From assembly GCA_030594725.1 (NCBI GenBank), contig JAUVEQ010000005.1, forward strand, positions 1 to 21,623: a stretch of 21,623 nucleotides of DNA. The letters are read 5' to 3'. Every line of letters begins with the position of its first letter. Position 1 is the stretch's first letter. The position numbers were made by a program, and so were the translations under genes. Positions 6,111 through 13,897 of this stretch are shown piece by piece. The notes beneath the pieces were generated by a model that did not search any database, was not told where the DNA came from, and saw only the letters and a program-made list of their open reading frames with translations. Origin of the DNA: Methanobacteriota archaeon (GTDB lineage: Archaea > Thermoplasmatota > DTKX01 > GCA-020343715).

Positions 6111-8690
6111 TCATCCGCGGCGCTTGACAAGACCGTATCCCAGTGCGACAACACCCGCCAGCACTAGGACGAGTATCATGAGGAGCACCGCCGAATCCTC
6201 GGTGAGTGTCATGTCCCAGTCGTCCTCGGCGTCGGGGGTCGAGAAGACGACGCCCCGGAAGTCCAGGTCGTTCCCCACAAGGTCCTTGCCCTGAACCTGG
6301 AGCACGAAGTGCGAGCCCCGGGACAGGGTTCCCTGGGGGGTGACGAGCAGTTCCCTTCCGACCTCGTTCCAGCTCAGCTCGCAATCGATGAGGCCCGACG
6401 AGTTGTCCATCAGCACGACCCTAATGGACGCCTCGTCCATCTCCTCGCTGAAGGTCATCACGATGGCGGAGCCGCCATCGACCACACCTCCCGGCTTCAT
6501 CACAGTGAAGGTGACCGAAGCGGTGGGTACCTTCGTGTCGAGGAACACGGAGGCCGACGTCTCGCCCACGTTCCCCGCCCCGTCGAGGACCTGGATGTGG
6601 ACGGTCCGCTCTCCCTCTCCCGGTCCGAGGTCGACCCTGCGGAAGGAGCTCATGTCCGACCAGGGGCCCCATTCGTTGGAGTTCACCTTGATGCGGGCCT
6701 TGGCCACATCGGTGGTCACGTCGATCGCGCTCACCGCCACCGGGATCTCAGGTGTCGTGGTCACCTGCTCGCCACCGTTCAGCACTAGGCTGACGATGGG
6801 TGGCTCCGTGTCCACGATCAAGGTCACAGCAGCTTCGGCCGTGTGATGGGCCCAGTCAGTCACCGTCAGGGTCAGGGTCAGCGAGCCCTCGCCACCGTAG
6901 GTCCAATCCATGATGACGGTGCTGTCGGTCATGATGGTCTCGCTGGCCGAGGTATCTGTGGGAGCCTCCACGAGGGTGTAGTCCAGTTCAGGGTCCAGCT
7001 CGTCCCTGACGCTGAAGGTCACCTCGACCGTCCGTTCCCGGGTCGTGCCCAGGCCTCCCGCGACCTCGAAATGGGTGATGACGGGGGGGGTGCTATCGAC
7101 CGTGAGCCTCTGGACCGCGGAGACGGTGTTGTCCACGCTGTCCCGGAGACGGACCTCCACCGAGGTCTCCCCATCGGCAGGAAGGACCAGCTCGAACTGG
7201 TCCCGGTAGGGTTCCCAGGCACCCCAAGGCCCCGTGCCGATCCGGAGGGTCATCATCTCCAGGACCGTCGTGTCGTCCTCGGCCACCAGCTCGACGAGGA
7301 TCCGGTGGTGTGTCACGATGGTGCTCCCGCCAGCGAGCTGGAACAGGAGGACCCGTGGCGGGGTCGTGTCCAGGGTGATCGTGGACGTTGTGGTGCTGGC
7401 GCTGTTGCCTACACCGTCCGTCACAAGGAGCATCAGTTGATAGTCGCCGTCGCCCAGGTCGAGGATGATCTCGATCCCTCCCGACGCCTCCTCCAGGTCC
7501 AGCCAGCTCGTGCCTCCGTCGATGGAGAGGCGCACACCGTCCACTCCGGAATGGGCGTCCGACGTTCCGTAGAATACCCTGACGATCGGGTCCCCCAGGA
7601 CCCTGACACCGTCAGCCACATCGAACCTGTCGATCGTGGGATGGACCGCGTCGCAGCCGACCGTCGCCGACCCGACGCCACCGGTGCGGTCGGTGTACCA
7701 GTAGTATGATTTGGAATATCCCTTCGTCTTGGCCTCGGCCAGGACCACCACCTCGGCCGTCCAGAAGCCCTCTGAGACCGGGGACACCAGGGTCCACTCC
7801 ACGGTATCCGAGTCACCGCCCCGGGTGATGTCGAGGTCCAGGGTCGCGTTCTCCCCGGGGGCGAGGGAGAAGGGGGGAGGGACCGTGATGGTCGCCATCG
7901 GCCCGTCGGGCCAGCTGTAGACCTTCTCTGCGTTCGAGACCTGCTCTGGCAAAGGGTACTCGATGAACGCCTGGACCGAGAACTCCTCGCCTGGCCCCAC
8001 GACCTCCGGGACCTGGACCTCCACGGTCCAAGGCACGACGACCATGCCCCACCTGTCGTAGGAGGTCCACAGGTCGTCCACGAGCAGCGTCATGTTCATA
8101 CGGAAGTTGGGGCCGTGGACCGGGTCGTTCACAAGGAAATCGCCCGTGTCGGTGTCGAAGCCCTTCACGACACGGAAGTGCGAGATATCGTGGTCGGCAT
8201 CGAGCCAGCATAGAAGGATCACGGGGTAGCCTCCGCGAACGAGGCCCATCAGGTCCGTGTAGCGGGTGGACAGGTCGCCCGAGGTGGACCACTGCTTCGA
8301 GTAGGCGGCGTACCCGTGGGACCGCTGGTCGTAGCCCACGAGCTTGCTGCCGCCTCCCTCCCGGTACTGGTACGATGTGGACAGGTTGGAGAACCGGGCA
8401 GCCCGTTCCAGGTCCGATGCGTACGTCCCGCCCACGGGCCGCTCGTTGGCCACGTCCCCTATGTCGTGCTGCGGGATCTCCTCGCCCCAGTAGTCGAACA
8501 CCATCTTCAACGATGCCTCGGCGCAGTACCACGTCTCATCCTGCCGGTGGTACGGCACTGGAAGGTCCACGACCTCCGCGCCGGTGGACTGGGAAAGGAG
8601 GGCGATGACCGCAACGAGCCCGATGACGGCCAAGGGAAACCGAATAACCATCAATGGGCGTCTCAGAAGGGATGCAATGGGAGTCGGCAT
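6111..8690 (-). CDS. Anchored extracellular papain-like (C39-type) peptidase with Ig-like modules
   Basis: The 859-residue product has an N-terminal hydrophobic segment at about 14-35, a C39-like/papain-fold domain at about 40-205, several Ig/beta-sandwich modules with LDTTPPRV, VDSTPPVI and VDTEPPIV linkers, a Big_5-like segment (MTFSEEMDEAS), and one C-terminal helix at about 835-854 followed by KRRG. Peptidase hallmarks are PVPYHRQDETWYCAEAS, with the likely nucleophile Cys56 and oxyanion Gln50, His171 in DISHFRVV, and Asn188-Asp189 in LVNDPVHG. C39-like enzymes cut leader or Gly-Gly sites, but many extracellular members are uncharacterised. The ATG at 8690 is chosen because the TATA box at 8721-8726 predicts a start near 8697; an in-frame ATG at 8807 lies inside the upstream gene. 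Substrate is unknown; cell-wall or environmental peptide cleavage is inference. Confidence 0.82.
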   Translation of the reverse strand: MPTPIASLLRRPLMVIRFPLAVIGLVAVIALLSQSTGAEVVDLPVPYHRQDETWYCAEASLKMVFDYWGEEIPQHDIGDVANERPVGGTYASDLERAARFSNLSTSYQYREGGGSKLVGYDQRSHGYAAYSKQWSTSGDLSTRYTDLMGLVRGGYPVILLCWLDADHDISHFRVVKGFDTDTGDFLVNDPVHGPNFRMNMTLLVDDLWTSYDRWGMVVVPWTVEVQVPEVVGPGEEFSVQAFIEYPLPEQVSNAEKVYSWPDGPMATITVPPPFSLAPGENATLDLDITRGGDSDTVEWTLVSPVSEGFWTAEVVVLAEAKTKGYSKSYYWYTDRTGGVGSATVGCDAVHPTIDRFDVADGVRVLGDPIVRVFYGTSDAHSGVDGVRLSIDGGTSWLDLEEASGGIEIILDLGDGDYQLMLLVTDGVGNSASTTTSTITLDTTPPRVLLFQLAGGSTIVTHHRILVELVAEDDTTVLEMMTLRIGTGPWGAWEPYRDQFELVLPADGETSVEVRLRDSVDNTVSAVQRLTVDSTPPVITHFEVAGGLGTTRERTVEVTFSVRDELDPELDYTLVEAPTDTSASETIMTDSTVIMDWTYGGEGSLTLTLTVTDWAHHTAEAAVTLIVDTEPPIVSLVLNGGEQVTTTPEIPVAVSAIDVTTDVAKARIKVNSNEWGPWSDMSSFRRVDLGPGEGERTVHIQVLDGAGNVGETSASVFLDTKVPTASVTFTVMKPGGVVDGGSAIVMTFSEEMDEASIRVVLMDNSSGLIDCELSWNEVGRELLVTPQGTLSRGSHFVLQVQGKDLVGNDLDFRGVVFSTPDAEDDWDMTLTEDSAVLLMILVLVLAGVVALGYGLVKRRG

Positions 8691-8719
8691 CTTATGGCCC
8701 GTGCCATTATGTGGACCCG

Positions 8720-8727
8720 AGATAAAG
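8720..8727 (-). promoter_or_regulatory. TATA box of the C39-type peptidase gene
   Basis: The minus strand reads CGAACCTTTATCTCGGG. The TTTATC core is centred near 8724, predicting transcription from about 8697 and a leader of roughly 7 bases. This decides the ATG at 8690 over the upstream in-frame ATG at 8807. Confidence 0.55.
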
Positions 8728-8769
8728 GTTCGCCTTTGGGTGACCGGGCTGAGACCTGTCGGTCTCACC

Positions 8770-9873
8770 CTACACATCGGGAGGTCCCTCGAAGGCCTCC
8801 TCGACATTGACCCCCAGCTTCCTCTGCAGGTAGAATTTCAGTGCCAGGAGTGCCGTGACGGTGAGCACGAATGCCACGACGAGACTGAGCCAGAAGGCAT
8901 AGACCTCGTACCCGCCGATGTCCACCCTCGTGTAGTATATCCAGGGTGTTAGACGCCAGAAGTTCAGCACCAGCATCGGTATGATCAGGATCACGCTGAG
9001 GCGGGTCAGGGCCCACACGGCCTCTTGGAGCTTCCGCTGGGTCTCTATCGACCTCTCGGCAAGCTTGGTGTTCAGGGAAGCGTTGACCAGGTCGATGGTC
9101 TTCTCGACGTTGCCCTTGATCGCGAACGCGGCGTCAACATCCTTGAGTATGTCCTCCAGCTCGTGGTGCCGCTGGTGGAGATCGACGTTCTTGCCCGCCC
9201 CCATCCTCAGCTTCGCCACCACGTCCCGGAAGGAGAGCAGGGCGGCGGGGAACTCGTCCTCGATGAACATGTGCACCTTGAACAGCTCGTTGCGTGCCTC
9301 CTTGACATCGGCCTCCCCGGATTCCAGGCGTTGATGGAGGCCGGAGAGCTCCCTTATGATGCTCTGCATCGTGCCGATGTACTCGTCACCCTGGGTGTCC
9401 AGGAGGGTGACCAGCAGCATGTCACGGAAGTACAGGATGGCCTTCGGGGTACCGACCAGCTCCTTGTCGACCAGGGTCGGGATGTACTCCATCATAGCCG
9501 TCTTGGAGTTCCACCCCTCCGAGGAGTCATGGACCGTGTAGAGCAGGTCTGGCCCGATAGCGGCCATGACGGTGCGATGGGTCCGCCATGAGTCCCGGAC
9601 CGTGTGGGTGTACGCCATGACCGTCTGGCTGGGTTCACTGACCTCGTGGATGACGGGGCCGATGCCCGGGTCTCCTACATCCAGGATCTCCAGGGTGCCG
9701 GTGATGTCCCTGGTGCAGACATCGACCCAGATCTGCGCACCGCTGTGGACCTTGAGGTACTTGGGGACCTCCTCGATGTTGGCCGGCCTGTCCACCCGCA
9801 CGTTGGTGCCGTCGTAGTAGATGATGGTGACACGACCCTTCATGACCTCCGACCCCGGGCTTCCTTCCGCCAC
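8770..9873 (-). CDS. CorA-superfamily-like membrane protein lacking the GMN motif
   Basis: The 367-residue protein has the CorA layout: a soluble N-terminal alpha/beta domain, a long helical stretch rich in charged heptads (about 170-290), then two closely spaced helices near the C-terminus (about 290-310 and 325-348) with a basic end, KFYLQRKLG. CorA channels carry Mg2+ or Co2+ and bear a YGMN signature at the end of the first helix. Here that place reads MLVLNFWRLTPW, so the selectivity motif is absent. The start is GTG at 9873, with GAGGTGG at 9880-9886 spaced 6 bases away; the preceding adenosyltransferase stop codon overlaps this site, so the two genes are probably translationally coupled. 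Cobalt supply for B12 is an attractive but unproven idea. It may be a non-transporting relative. Confidence 0.68.
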   Translation of the reverse strand: MAEGSPGSEVMKGRVTIIYYDGTNVRVDRPANIEEVPKYLKVHSGAQIWVDVCTRDITGTLEILDVGDPGIGPVIHEVSEPSQTVMAYTHTVRDSWRTHRTVMAAIGPDLLYTVHDSSEGWNSKTAMMEYIPTLVDKELVGTPKAILYFRDMLLVTLLDTQGDEYIGTMQSIIRELSGLHQRLESGEADVKEARNELFKVHMFIEDEFPAALLSFRDVVAKLRMGAGKNVDLHQRHHELEDILKDVDAAFAIKGNVEKTIDLVNASLNTKLAERSIETQRKLQEAVWALTRLSVILIIPMLVLNFWRLTPWIYYTRVDIGGYEVYAFWLSLVVAFVLTVTALLALKFYLQRKLGVNVEEAFEGPPDV

Positions 9874-9879
9874 TCGTTC

Positions 9880-9886
9880 CCACCTC
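9880..9886 (-). promoter_or_regulatory. Ribosome binding site fixing the GTG start of the CorA-like gene
   Basis: GAGGTGG on the minus strand lies 6 bases before the GTG at 9873 and shares bases with the TGA stop (9885-9887) of the upstream gene. This favours the GTG over the internal ATG ten codons later, and suggests coupling of the two genes. Confidence 0.6.
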
Positions 9887-10427
9887 AGTTGTCAATACCT
9901 CTCCGGGCGAGAACTCCCTGGGAGAAGGGATGCTTCACCTCGGTCATCTCGGTGACCAGGTCCGCGCGCTCGATCAGCTCGGGAGGGGCCATGCGGCCGG
10001 TGATCAGCAGTTCGACGTTCGGGGGCTTGATATCGAGCAGCTCCATCACCTGTTCCACCTTGACCAGTTTGAAGCCCACGGCCACGTTCAGCTCGTCCAG
10101 GATCACCACGTCCGCCTCGCCCCCGGTGAGCACCTCCCGGGCCCGGGCAAGCCCCCTCTGGGCCAACTCGACGTCCACGGTGGAGGGCTCTGCGAGATTG
10201 ACGAACTCCTTCCGACCGAACTGCTCTATCTCGATCAGGGGATGGGCCACACAGCTCCGTACCTCCCCGTAGCCCATGTCACCCTTCATGAACTGTATGA
10301 TGTGCACGTGGAACCCGTGGCCGACGGCGCGGAAGGCGAGGCCGATCGCGGCGGTGGTCTTGCCCCGGCCATCGCCGGTGTAGACCTCCACCAGTCCCCT
10401 GTCCAGCCTGGGCCTCTCCTCAGCCAT
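9885..10427 (-). CDS. cobO: Corrinoid adenosyltransferase, CobO/CobA type
   Basis: The 180-residue P-loop protein matches the CobA/CobO/BtuR family, which transfers the adenosyl group of ATP to cob(I)alamin or cob(I)yrinic acid a,c-diamide (EC 2.5.1.17), forming adenosylcobalamin. Visible hallmarks are VYTGDGRGKTTAAIGLAFRA (Walker A at residues 17-25), IIQFMKGD, a Walker B-like VVILDELNVAV, ELLITGR and a C-terminal KHPFSQGVLARRGID. Full family length is kept. The gene sits directly downstream of two adenosylcobalamin-dependent mutase subunits, so its role here is cofactor supply. A TATA-like TTAGATA at 10461-10467 gives it a promoter of its own with a leader of about 10 bases; read-through from the mutase operon across the 73-base gap is also possible. 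Confidence 0.93.
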   Translation of the reverse strand: MAEERPRLDRGLVEVYTGDGRGKTTAAIGLAFRAVGHGFHVHIIQFMKGDMGYGEVRSCVAHPLIEIEQFGRKEFVNLAEPSTVDVELAQRGLARAREVLTGGEADVVILDELNVAVGFKLVKVEQVMELLDIKPPNVELLITGRMAPPELIERADLVTEMTEVKHPFSQGVLARRGIDN

Positions 10428-10460
10428 TTGGCTCCCTGGGAAGGTATGGTCTGGACCGGA

Positions 10461-10467
10461 TATCTAA
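10461..10467 (-). promoter_or_regulatory. TATA box of the corrinoid adenosyltransferase gene
   Basis: The minus strand reads GAAGGTTAGATATCCGG with the core centred near 10464. The predicted start is near 10437, about 10 bases before the ATG at 10427. The same distance rule holds for the promoters at 4838 and 8724. Confidence 0.45.
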
Positions 10468-10500
10468 CCTTCGACCGTGGCGCTCCCGGACCTCCGGTGA

Positions 10501-12180
10501 CTAGAGCACCGAGGGGGGCCTGTACTCTCCCCACTCGTCCCGGAGCACGGTGCATATCTCGCCCAGGGTGGCGCCGGCCTCCACGGCTGCCAGGATGGGA
10601 GGCAGCATGTTGTCGTCGGCCCCTGCGGAGGCTCCCACGGCGGCAAGGGTCCTGTTGACAACGCCCTCGTCACGCTTGGCCCGCAGGTCCGCGAGGAACT
10701 CCAGCTGTGAAGTTCGCACCGAGGCGTCCACCCGCAGGATGTCGGGGAAGGGCTCGTCCTCCATGATGTGGTCGTTGACCCCGACGACAACGCTGTCCCC
10801 CGACTCCATCGATTTCTGGAAGCGGTACGCCGACTCGTGGATCATCCTCTGTGGCCAGCCCCTCTCGATGGCGGGGACCATGCCGCCGATGCGGTCCACC
10901 TCGTTGATGATGTCCTCGGCCTCGGCCTCGATGCGGTCGGTCATCGACTCTATGTAGTAGCTTCCACCAAGGGGGTCGATGGTGTTGGTCACGCCCGACT
11001 CGTGGGCGATGATCTGCTGGGTCCGCAGCGCGATGCGCACCGCCTTCTCGGTGGGTAGGGACAGGGCCTCGTCGTACGAGTTGGTGTGCAATGACTGGGT
11101 GCCGCCCAGGACGGCCGCGAGGGCCTGCATCGTGACCCGGACTATGTTCGCTTCCGGCTGCTGGGCGGTGAGGGTCACCCCGTCGGTCTGGGTATGGAAC
11201 CTGAGCATCAGGCTCTTGGGCTTGCGGGCTCCGAAGCGGTCGTGCATGATGCGGGCCCAGAGCCTGCGGGCGGCCCTGAACTTGGCCACCTCCTCCAGCA
11301 GGTCGTTGTGGGCGCCGAAGAAGAAGGCGAGCCGGGGTGCGAACACGTCCACCTCCAGCCCCGCCTCAATGGCGGCCTCCACGTAGGCGATGCCGTCCGC
11401 CAGGGTGAGGCCCACCTCCTGGCCCGCGGTGGAACCCGCCTCCCGGATGTGGTATCCCGAGATGGAGATGGTGTTCCAGCGGGGCGTGTGCTCTGAGCAC
11501 CATGCGAAGGTGTCGGTGATCAGGCGCATGCTGGGCCCCGGGGGGAATATGTAGGTGCCCCGGGCGGTGTACTCCTTGAGGATGTCGTTCTGAATAGTGC
11601 CCCGGAGGGCGGTGGACGCAATGCCCTGGCGCCGGGCCACCGTCACGTACATCGAAAGCATGATGGCGGCCGTGGAGTTGATCGTCATCGAGGTGGAGAC
11701 CTTGTCCAGCGGGATGCCGTCGAACAGGATGGCCATGTCCTCCACCGAGTCGATGGCCACACCGACCTTGCCGACCTCGCCCTCGGCCATGGGATGGTCC
11801 GAGTCGAAGCCGATCTGGGTGGGCAGGTCGAACGCAACGGACAGGCCGGTCTGTCCCTGCTCCAGCAGGTACTTGTACCGGCGGTTGGACTCGGCAGCGG
11901 TGGCGAAACCGGCGTACTGCCGCATGGTCCAGAGACGCCCCCGGTACATGGTGGGCTGCACGCCTCTGGTGTAGGGATACTCCCCGGGTAGGCCAAGCCG
12001 CTCGATGGGGTCCCAATCCTCTAGGTGGGCGGGGGTCAGGAGGCGGGGCGCCTCCTCGAAGGAGCCTGTGAGGAAGGGCTCGCAGCGCTCGGGATTGGCC
12101 TCGCAGAGGGGGGCGAGGCGTTCCCGCTCCCACCACACCTGGGCCTCCCTGAGCCTCCTCGGGTCCTCCTCGCCGTCCAT
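10501..12180 (-). CDS. mcmA: Methylmalonyl-CoA mutase large (catalytic) subunit
   Basis: The 559-residue protein is the TIM-barrel subunit of an adenosylcobalamin-dependent acyl-CoA mutase, without a fused B12 domain. It interconverts (R)-methylmalonyl-CoA and succinyl-CoA (EC 5.4.99.2). Substrate-binding residues match methylmalonyl-CoA mutase: Tyr89 in TMRQYAGF and Arg207 in KEYTARGTYIFPP, which in the Propionibacterium enzyme hold the substrate carboxylate. His244 in ISGYHIREAG is present. The start ATG is preceded at 6 bases by GAGGTGA, which overlaps the stop codon of the upstream mutase gene (11-base gap), pointing to coupled translation. The B12-binding partner is probably the 136-residue subunit at 14909-15319. 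Function by family and active-site residues is well supported. Confidence 0.93.
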   Translation of the reverse strand: MDGEEDPRRLREAQVWWERERLAPLCEANPERCEPFLTGSFEEAPRLLTPAHLEDWDPIERLGLPGEYPYTRGVQPTMYRGRLWTMRQYAGFATAAESNRRYKYLLEQGQTGLSVAFDLPTQIGFDSDHPMAEGEVGKVGVAIDSVEDMAILFDGIPLDKVSTSMTINSTAAIMLSMYVTVARRQGIASTALRGTIQNDILKEYTARGTYIFPPGPSMRLITDTFAWCSEHTPRWNTISISGYHIREAGSTAGQEVGLTLADGIAYVEAAIEAGLEVDVFAPRLAFFFGAHNDLLEEVAKFRAARRLWARIMHDRFGARKPKSLMLRFHTQTDGVTLTAQQPEANIVRVTMQALAAVLGGTQSLHTNSYDEALSLPTEKAVRIALRTQQIIAHESGVTNTIDPLGGSYYIESMTDRIEAEAEDIINEVDRIGGMVPAIERGWPQRMIHESAYRFQKSMESGDSVVVGVNDHIMEDEPFPDILRVDASVRTSQLEFLADLRAKRDEGVVNRTLAAVGASAGADDNMLPPILAAVEAGATLGEICTVLRDEWGEYRPPSVL

Positions 12181-12191
12181 CTCGTCTCACC

Positions 12192-13859
12192 TCAGAATAT
12201 GGGGGGGTCGCGGTACTCGCCGAACACCTCGCGGAGCACCAGGGCGGTCTCGCCCAGGGTGGCCTCGGCCTGGACCGCCTTCATTATGTGGGGCATGGTG
12301 TTCTCGTCGCCCTCGGCGGCCTTCCGCAGGCCGTCAAGCGCCTTCTCCCACTTGCCGTGGTCCCTCTCGCTGCGGATGCGCTTGAGCCGGGCGAACTGCC
12401 GGGCCTCGCCCTCGGGGTCCATCCGCAGGAGGGGTATGGGTTCGTGCTCGGTACCGTACTTGTTGAGACCCACGATTATCCGTCGCTGGTCGTCCGTCTC
12501 CCGCTGGTAGCGGTACGCGGCGTCGGCTATCTCCCTGTGGTAGAAGCCCTTTGACAGGGCCCCCAGGACGCCGCCCATGGCATCGATGCGATCGAAGTAC
12601 TTCCGGGTCTCCTCCTCCATGTGGTCCGTCATCCACTCCACGAAGTAGCTGCCCGCCAGCGGGTCGATGGTGCCCGTCACTCCCGACTCGTGGGCCAGGA
12701 TCTGCTGGGTACGGAGGGCGATGCGCACCGCCTTCTCCGATGGCAATGCCAGGGCCTCGTCCATGGAGTTGGTGTGCAGGGACTGGGTACCGCCGAGGAT
12801 GGCTGCCAGGGCCTGTATGGTCACCCGGACGATGTTGTTCTCGGGCTGCTCGGCGGTGAGTGAGCATCCCGCGGTCTGGGTGTGGAAGCGCATCAGCAGG
12901 CTCCTGGGGTCCTTCGCACCGAAGGTCTCCTTCATCTCGTGGGCCCAGATGCGCCGCGCCGCCCTGTACTTGGCTATCTCCTCGAACAGGTCGTTATGGG
13001 CGTTGAAGAAGAAGCTGAACCTGGGCGCCACCTTGTCGATGTCGAGGCCCCGGTCCACGGCCCACCTGGCGTACTCGAGGCCGTCGGCCAGGGTGAACGC
13101 GAGTTCCTGGATGGCGGTGGAGCCCGCCTCGCGGATGTGGTAGCCGGAGATGGAGATGGTGTTCCACCTGGGCACGTGCTGGGAGCCGTACTCGAAGGTG
13201 TCAACGATGAGCCTCATGGAGGGTTCCGGAGGGAAGATGAAGGAGTGCTGGGCGATGTACTCCTTGAGCACGTCGTTCTGGATCGTGCCTCCCATGCGGT
13301 CCAGGGGCACTCCCCTGCGGAGGCCGTTGCTGAGATAGAAGGCCCACACGATGCTCGCCGGGCCGTTGATCGTCATCGAGGTGGTCACCTTGCTGACGTC
13401 GATGCCGTCGAACAGGATCTCCATGTCCCGGAGCGAGGAGATGGCCACGCCGCACTTGCCGAACTCGCCCTGGGCCTCGGTATCGTCGGTGTCGTACCCG
13501 TACAGGGTGGGGAAGTCGAAGGCCGTCGAGAGGCCGGTCTCACCGTGGGCCAGCAGGTACTTGAACCGCTCGTTGGTCTCCTCGGCGGTTCCGAAGCCCG
13601 CGAACTGCCTCATGGTCCACAGGCGGCCCCTGTGCATGCTGGGGTAGACGCCCCGGGTCATGGGGTACTCCCCTGGGAACCCCAGCTTGGACATGTATTC
13701 CCAGTCCTTCAGGTCGTCTGGAGTGTAAAGCCTCCCTATCACGTCCGACGACGTGGTGATGAACTCATCGTACCGCTCCGGCGACCTCTCCAGGGCCTTG
13801 CCGAGGGTCTCTCGTTCCCACCTGCGCTTCTCCTCGCGCACACGTTCCAGATCCGTCAA
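12192..13859 (-). CDS. icmA: Second acyl-CoA mutase large subunit, probable isobutyryl-CoA mutase type
   Basis: The 555-residue protein is a paralogue of its downstream neighbour and keeps the mutase fold signatures (STSMTIN-like TTSMTING, TIQNDVLKEY, ISISGYHIREAG, SLHTNSMDEA, ESGVTGTIDPLAGS). At the two positions that decide the acyl group it differs: Phe86 in TMRQFAGF and Gln204 in KEYIAQHSFIFPP, spaced 118 residues apart exactly as Tyr89 and Arg207 in methylmalonyl-CoA mutase. Phe/Gln is the pair reported for isobutyryl-CoA mutase, which exchanges isobutyryl-CoA and n-butyryl-CoA (EC 5.4.99.13). The Asp that marks 2-hydroxyisobutyryl-CoA mutase is Ala here. The start is TTG, fixed by AAGGAGGT 6 bases upstream. 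No B12 domain is fused. The icmA symbol is my inference from two residues. Confidence 0.8.
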   Translation of the reverse strand: MTDLERVREEKRRWERETLGKALERSPERYDEFITTSSDVIGRLYTPDDLKDWEYMSKLGFPGEYPMTRGVYPSMHRGRLWTMRQFAGFGTAEETNERFKYLLAHGETGLSTAFDFPTLYGYDTDDTEAQGEFGKCGVAISSLRDMEILFDGIDVSKVTTSMTINGPASIVWAFYLSNGLRRGVPLDRMGGTIQNDVLKEYIAQHSFIFPPEPSMRLIVDTFEYGSQHVPRWNTISISGYHIREAGSTAIQELAFTLADGLEYARWAVDRGLDIDKVAPRFSFFFNAHNDLFEEIAKYRAARRIWAHEMKETFGAKDPRSLLMRFHTQTAGCSLTAEQPENNIVRVTIQALAAILGGTQSLHTNSMDEALALPSEKAVRIALRTQQILAHESGVTGTIDPLAGSYFVEWMTDHMEEETRKYFDRIDAMGGVLGALSKGFYHREIADAAYRYQRETDDQRRIIVGLNKYGTEHEPIPLLRMDPEGEARQFARLKRIRSERDHGKWEKALDGLRKAAEGDENTMPHIMKAVQAEATLGETALVLREVFGEYRDPPIF

Positions 13860-13865
13860 TCGATT

Positions 13866-13873
13866 ACCTCCTT
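13866..13873 (-). promoter_or_regulatory. Strong ribosome binding site fixing a TTG start
   Basis: AAGGAGGT on the minus strand is spaced 6 bases from the TTG at 13859-13857. No ATG or GTG in this frame lies near, and the product from TTG has the expected N-terminal length relative to the paralogous subunit. Confidence 0.7.
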
Positions 13874-13897
13874 GTGATCATGATACCTCGCGAACGG

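Noticed and set aside
8691..8807. In-frame ATG at 8807 for the C39-type protein
   Set aside because: It would overlap the CorA-like gene's end and includes the promoter (TATA near 8724); the added residues look random.
12192..13859. Second mutase as ethylmalonyl-CoA or 2-hydroxyisobutyryl-CoA mutase
   Set aside because: The ethylmalonyl-type motifs (TYAGHS, CSYHLQEAG) are absent, and the Asp/Ile pair of the hydroxyisobutyryl type is Ala/Phe here.
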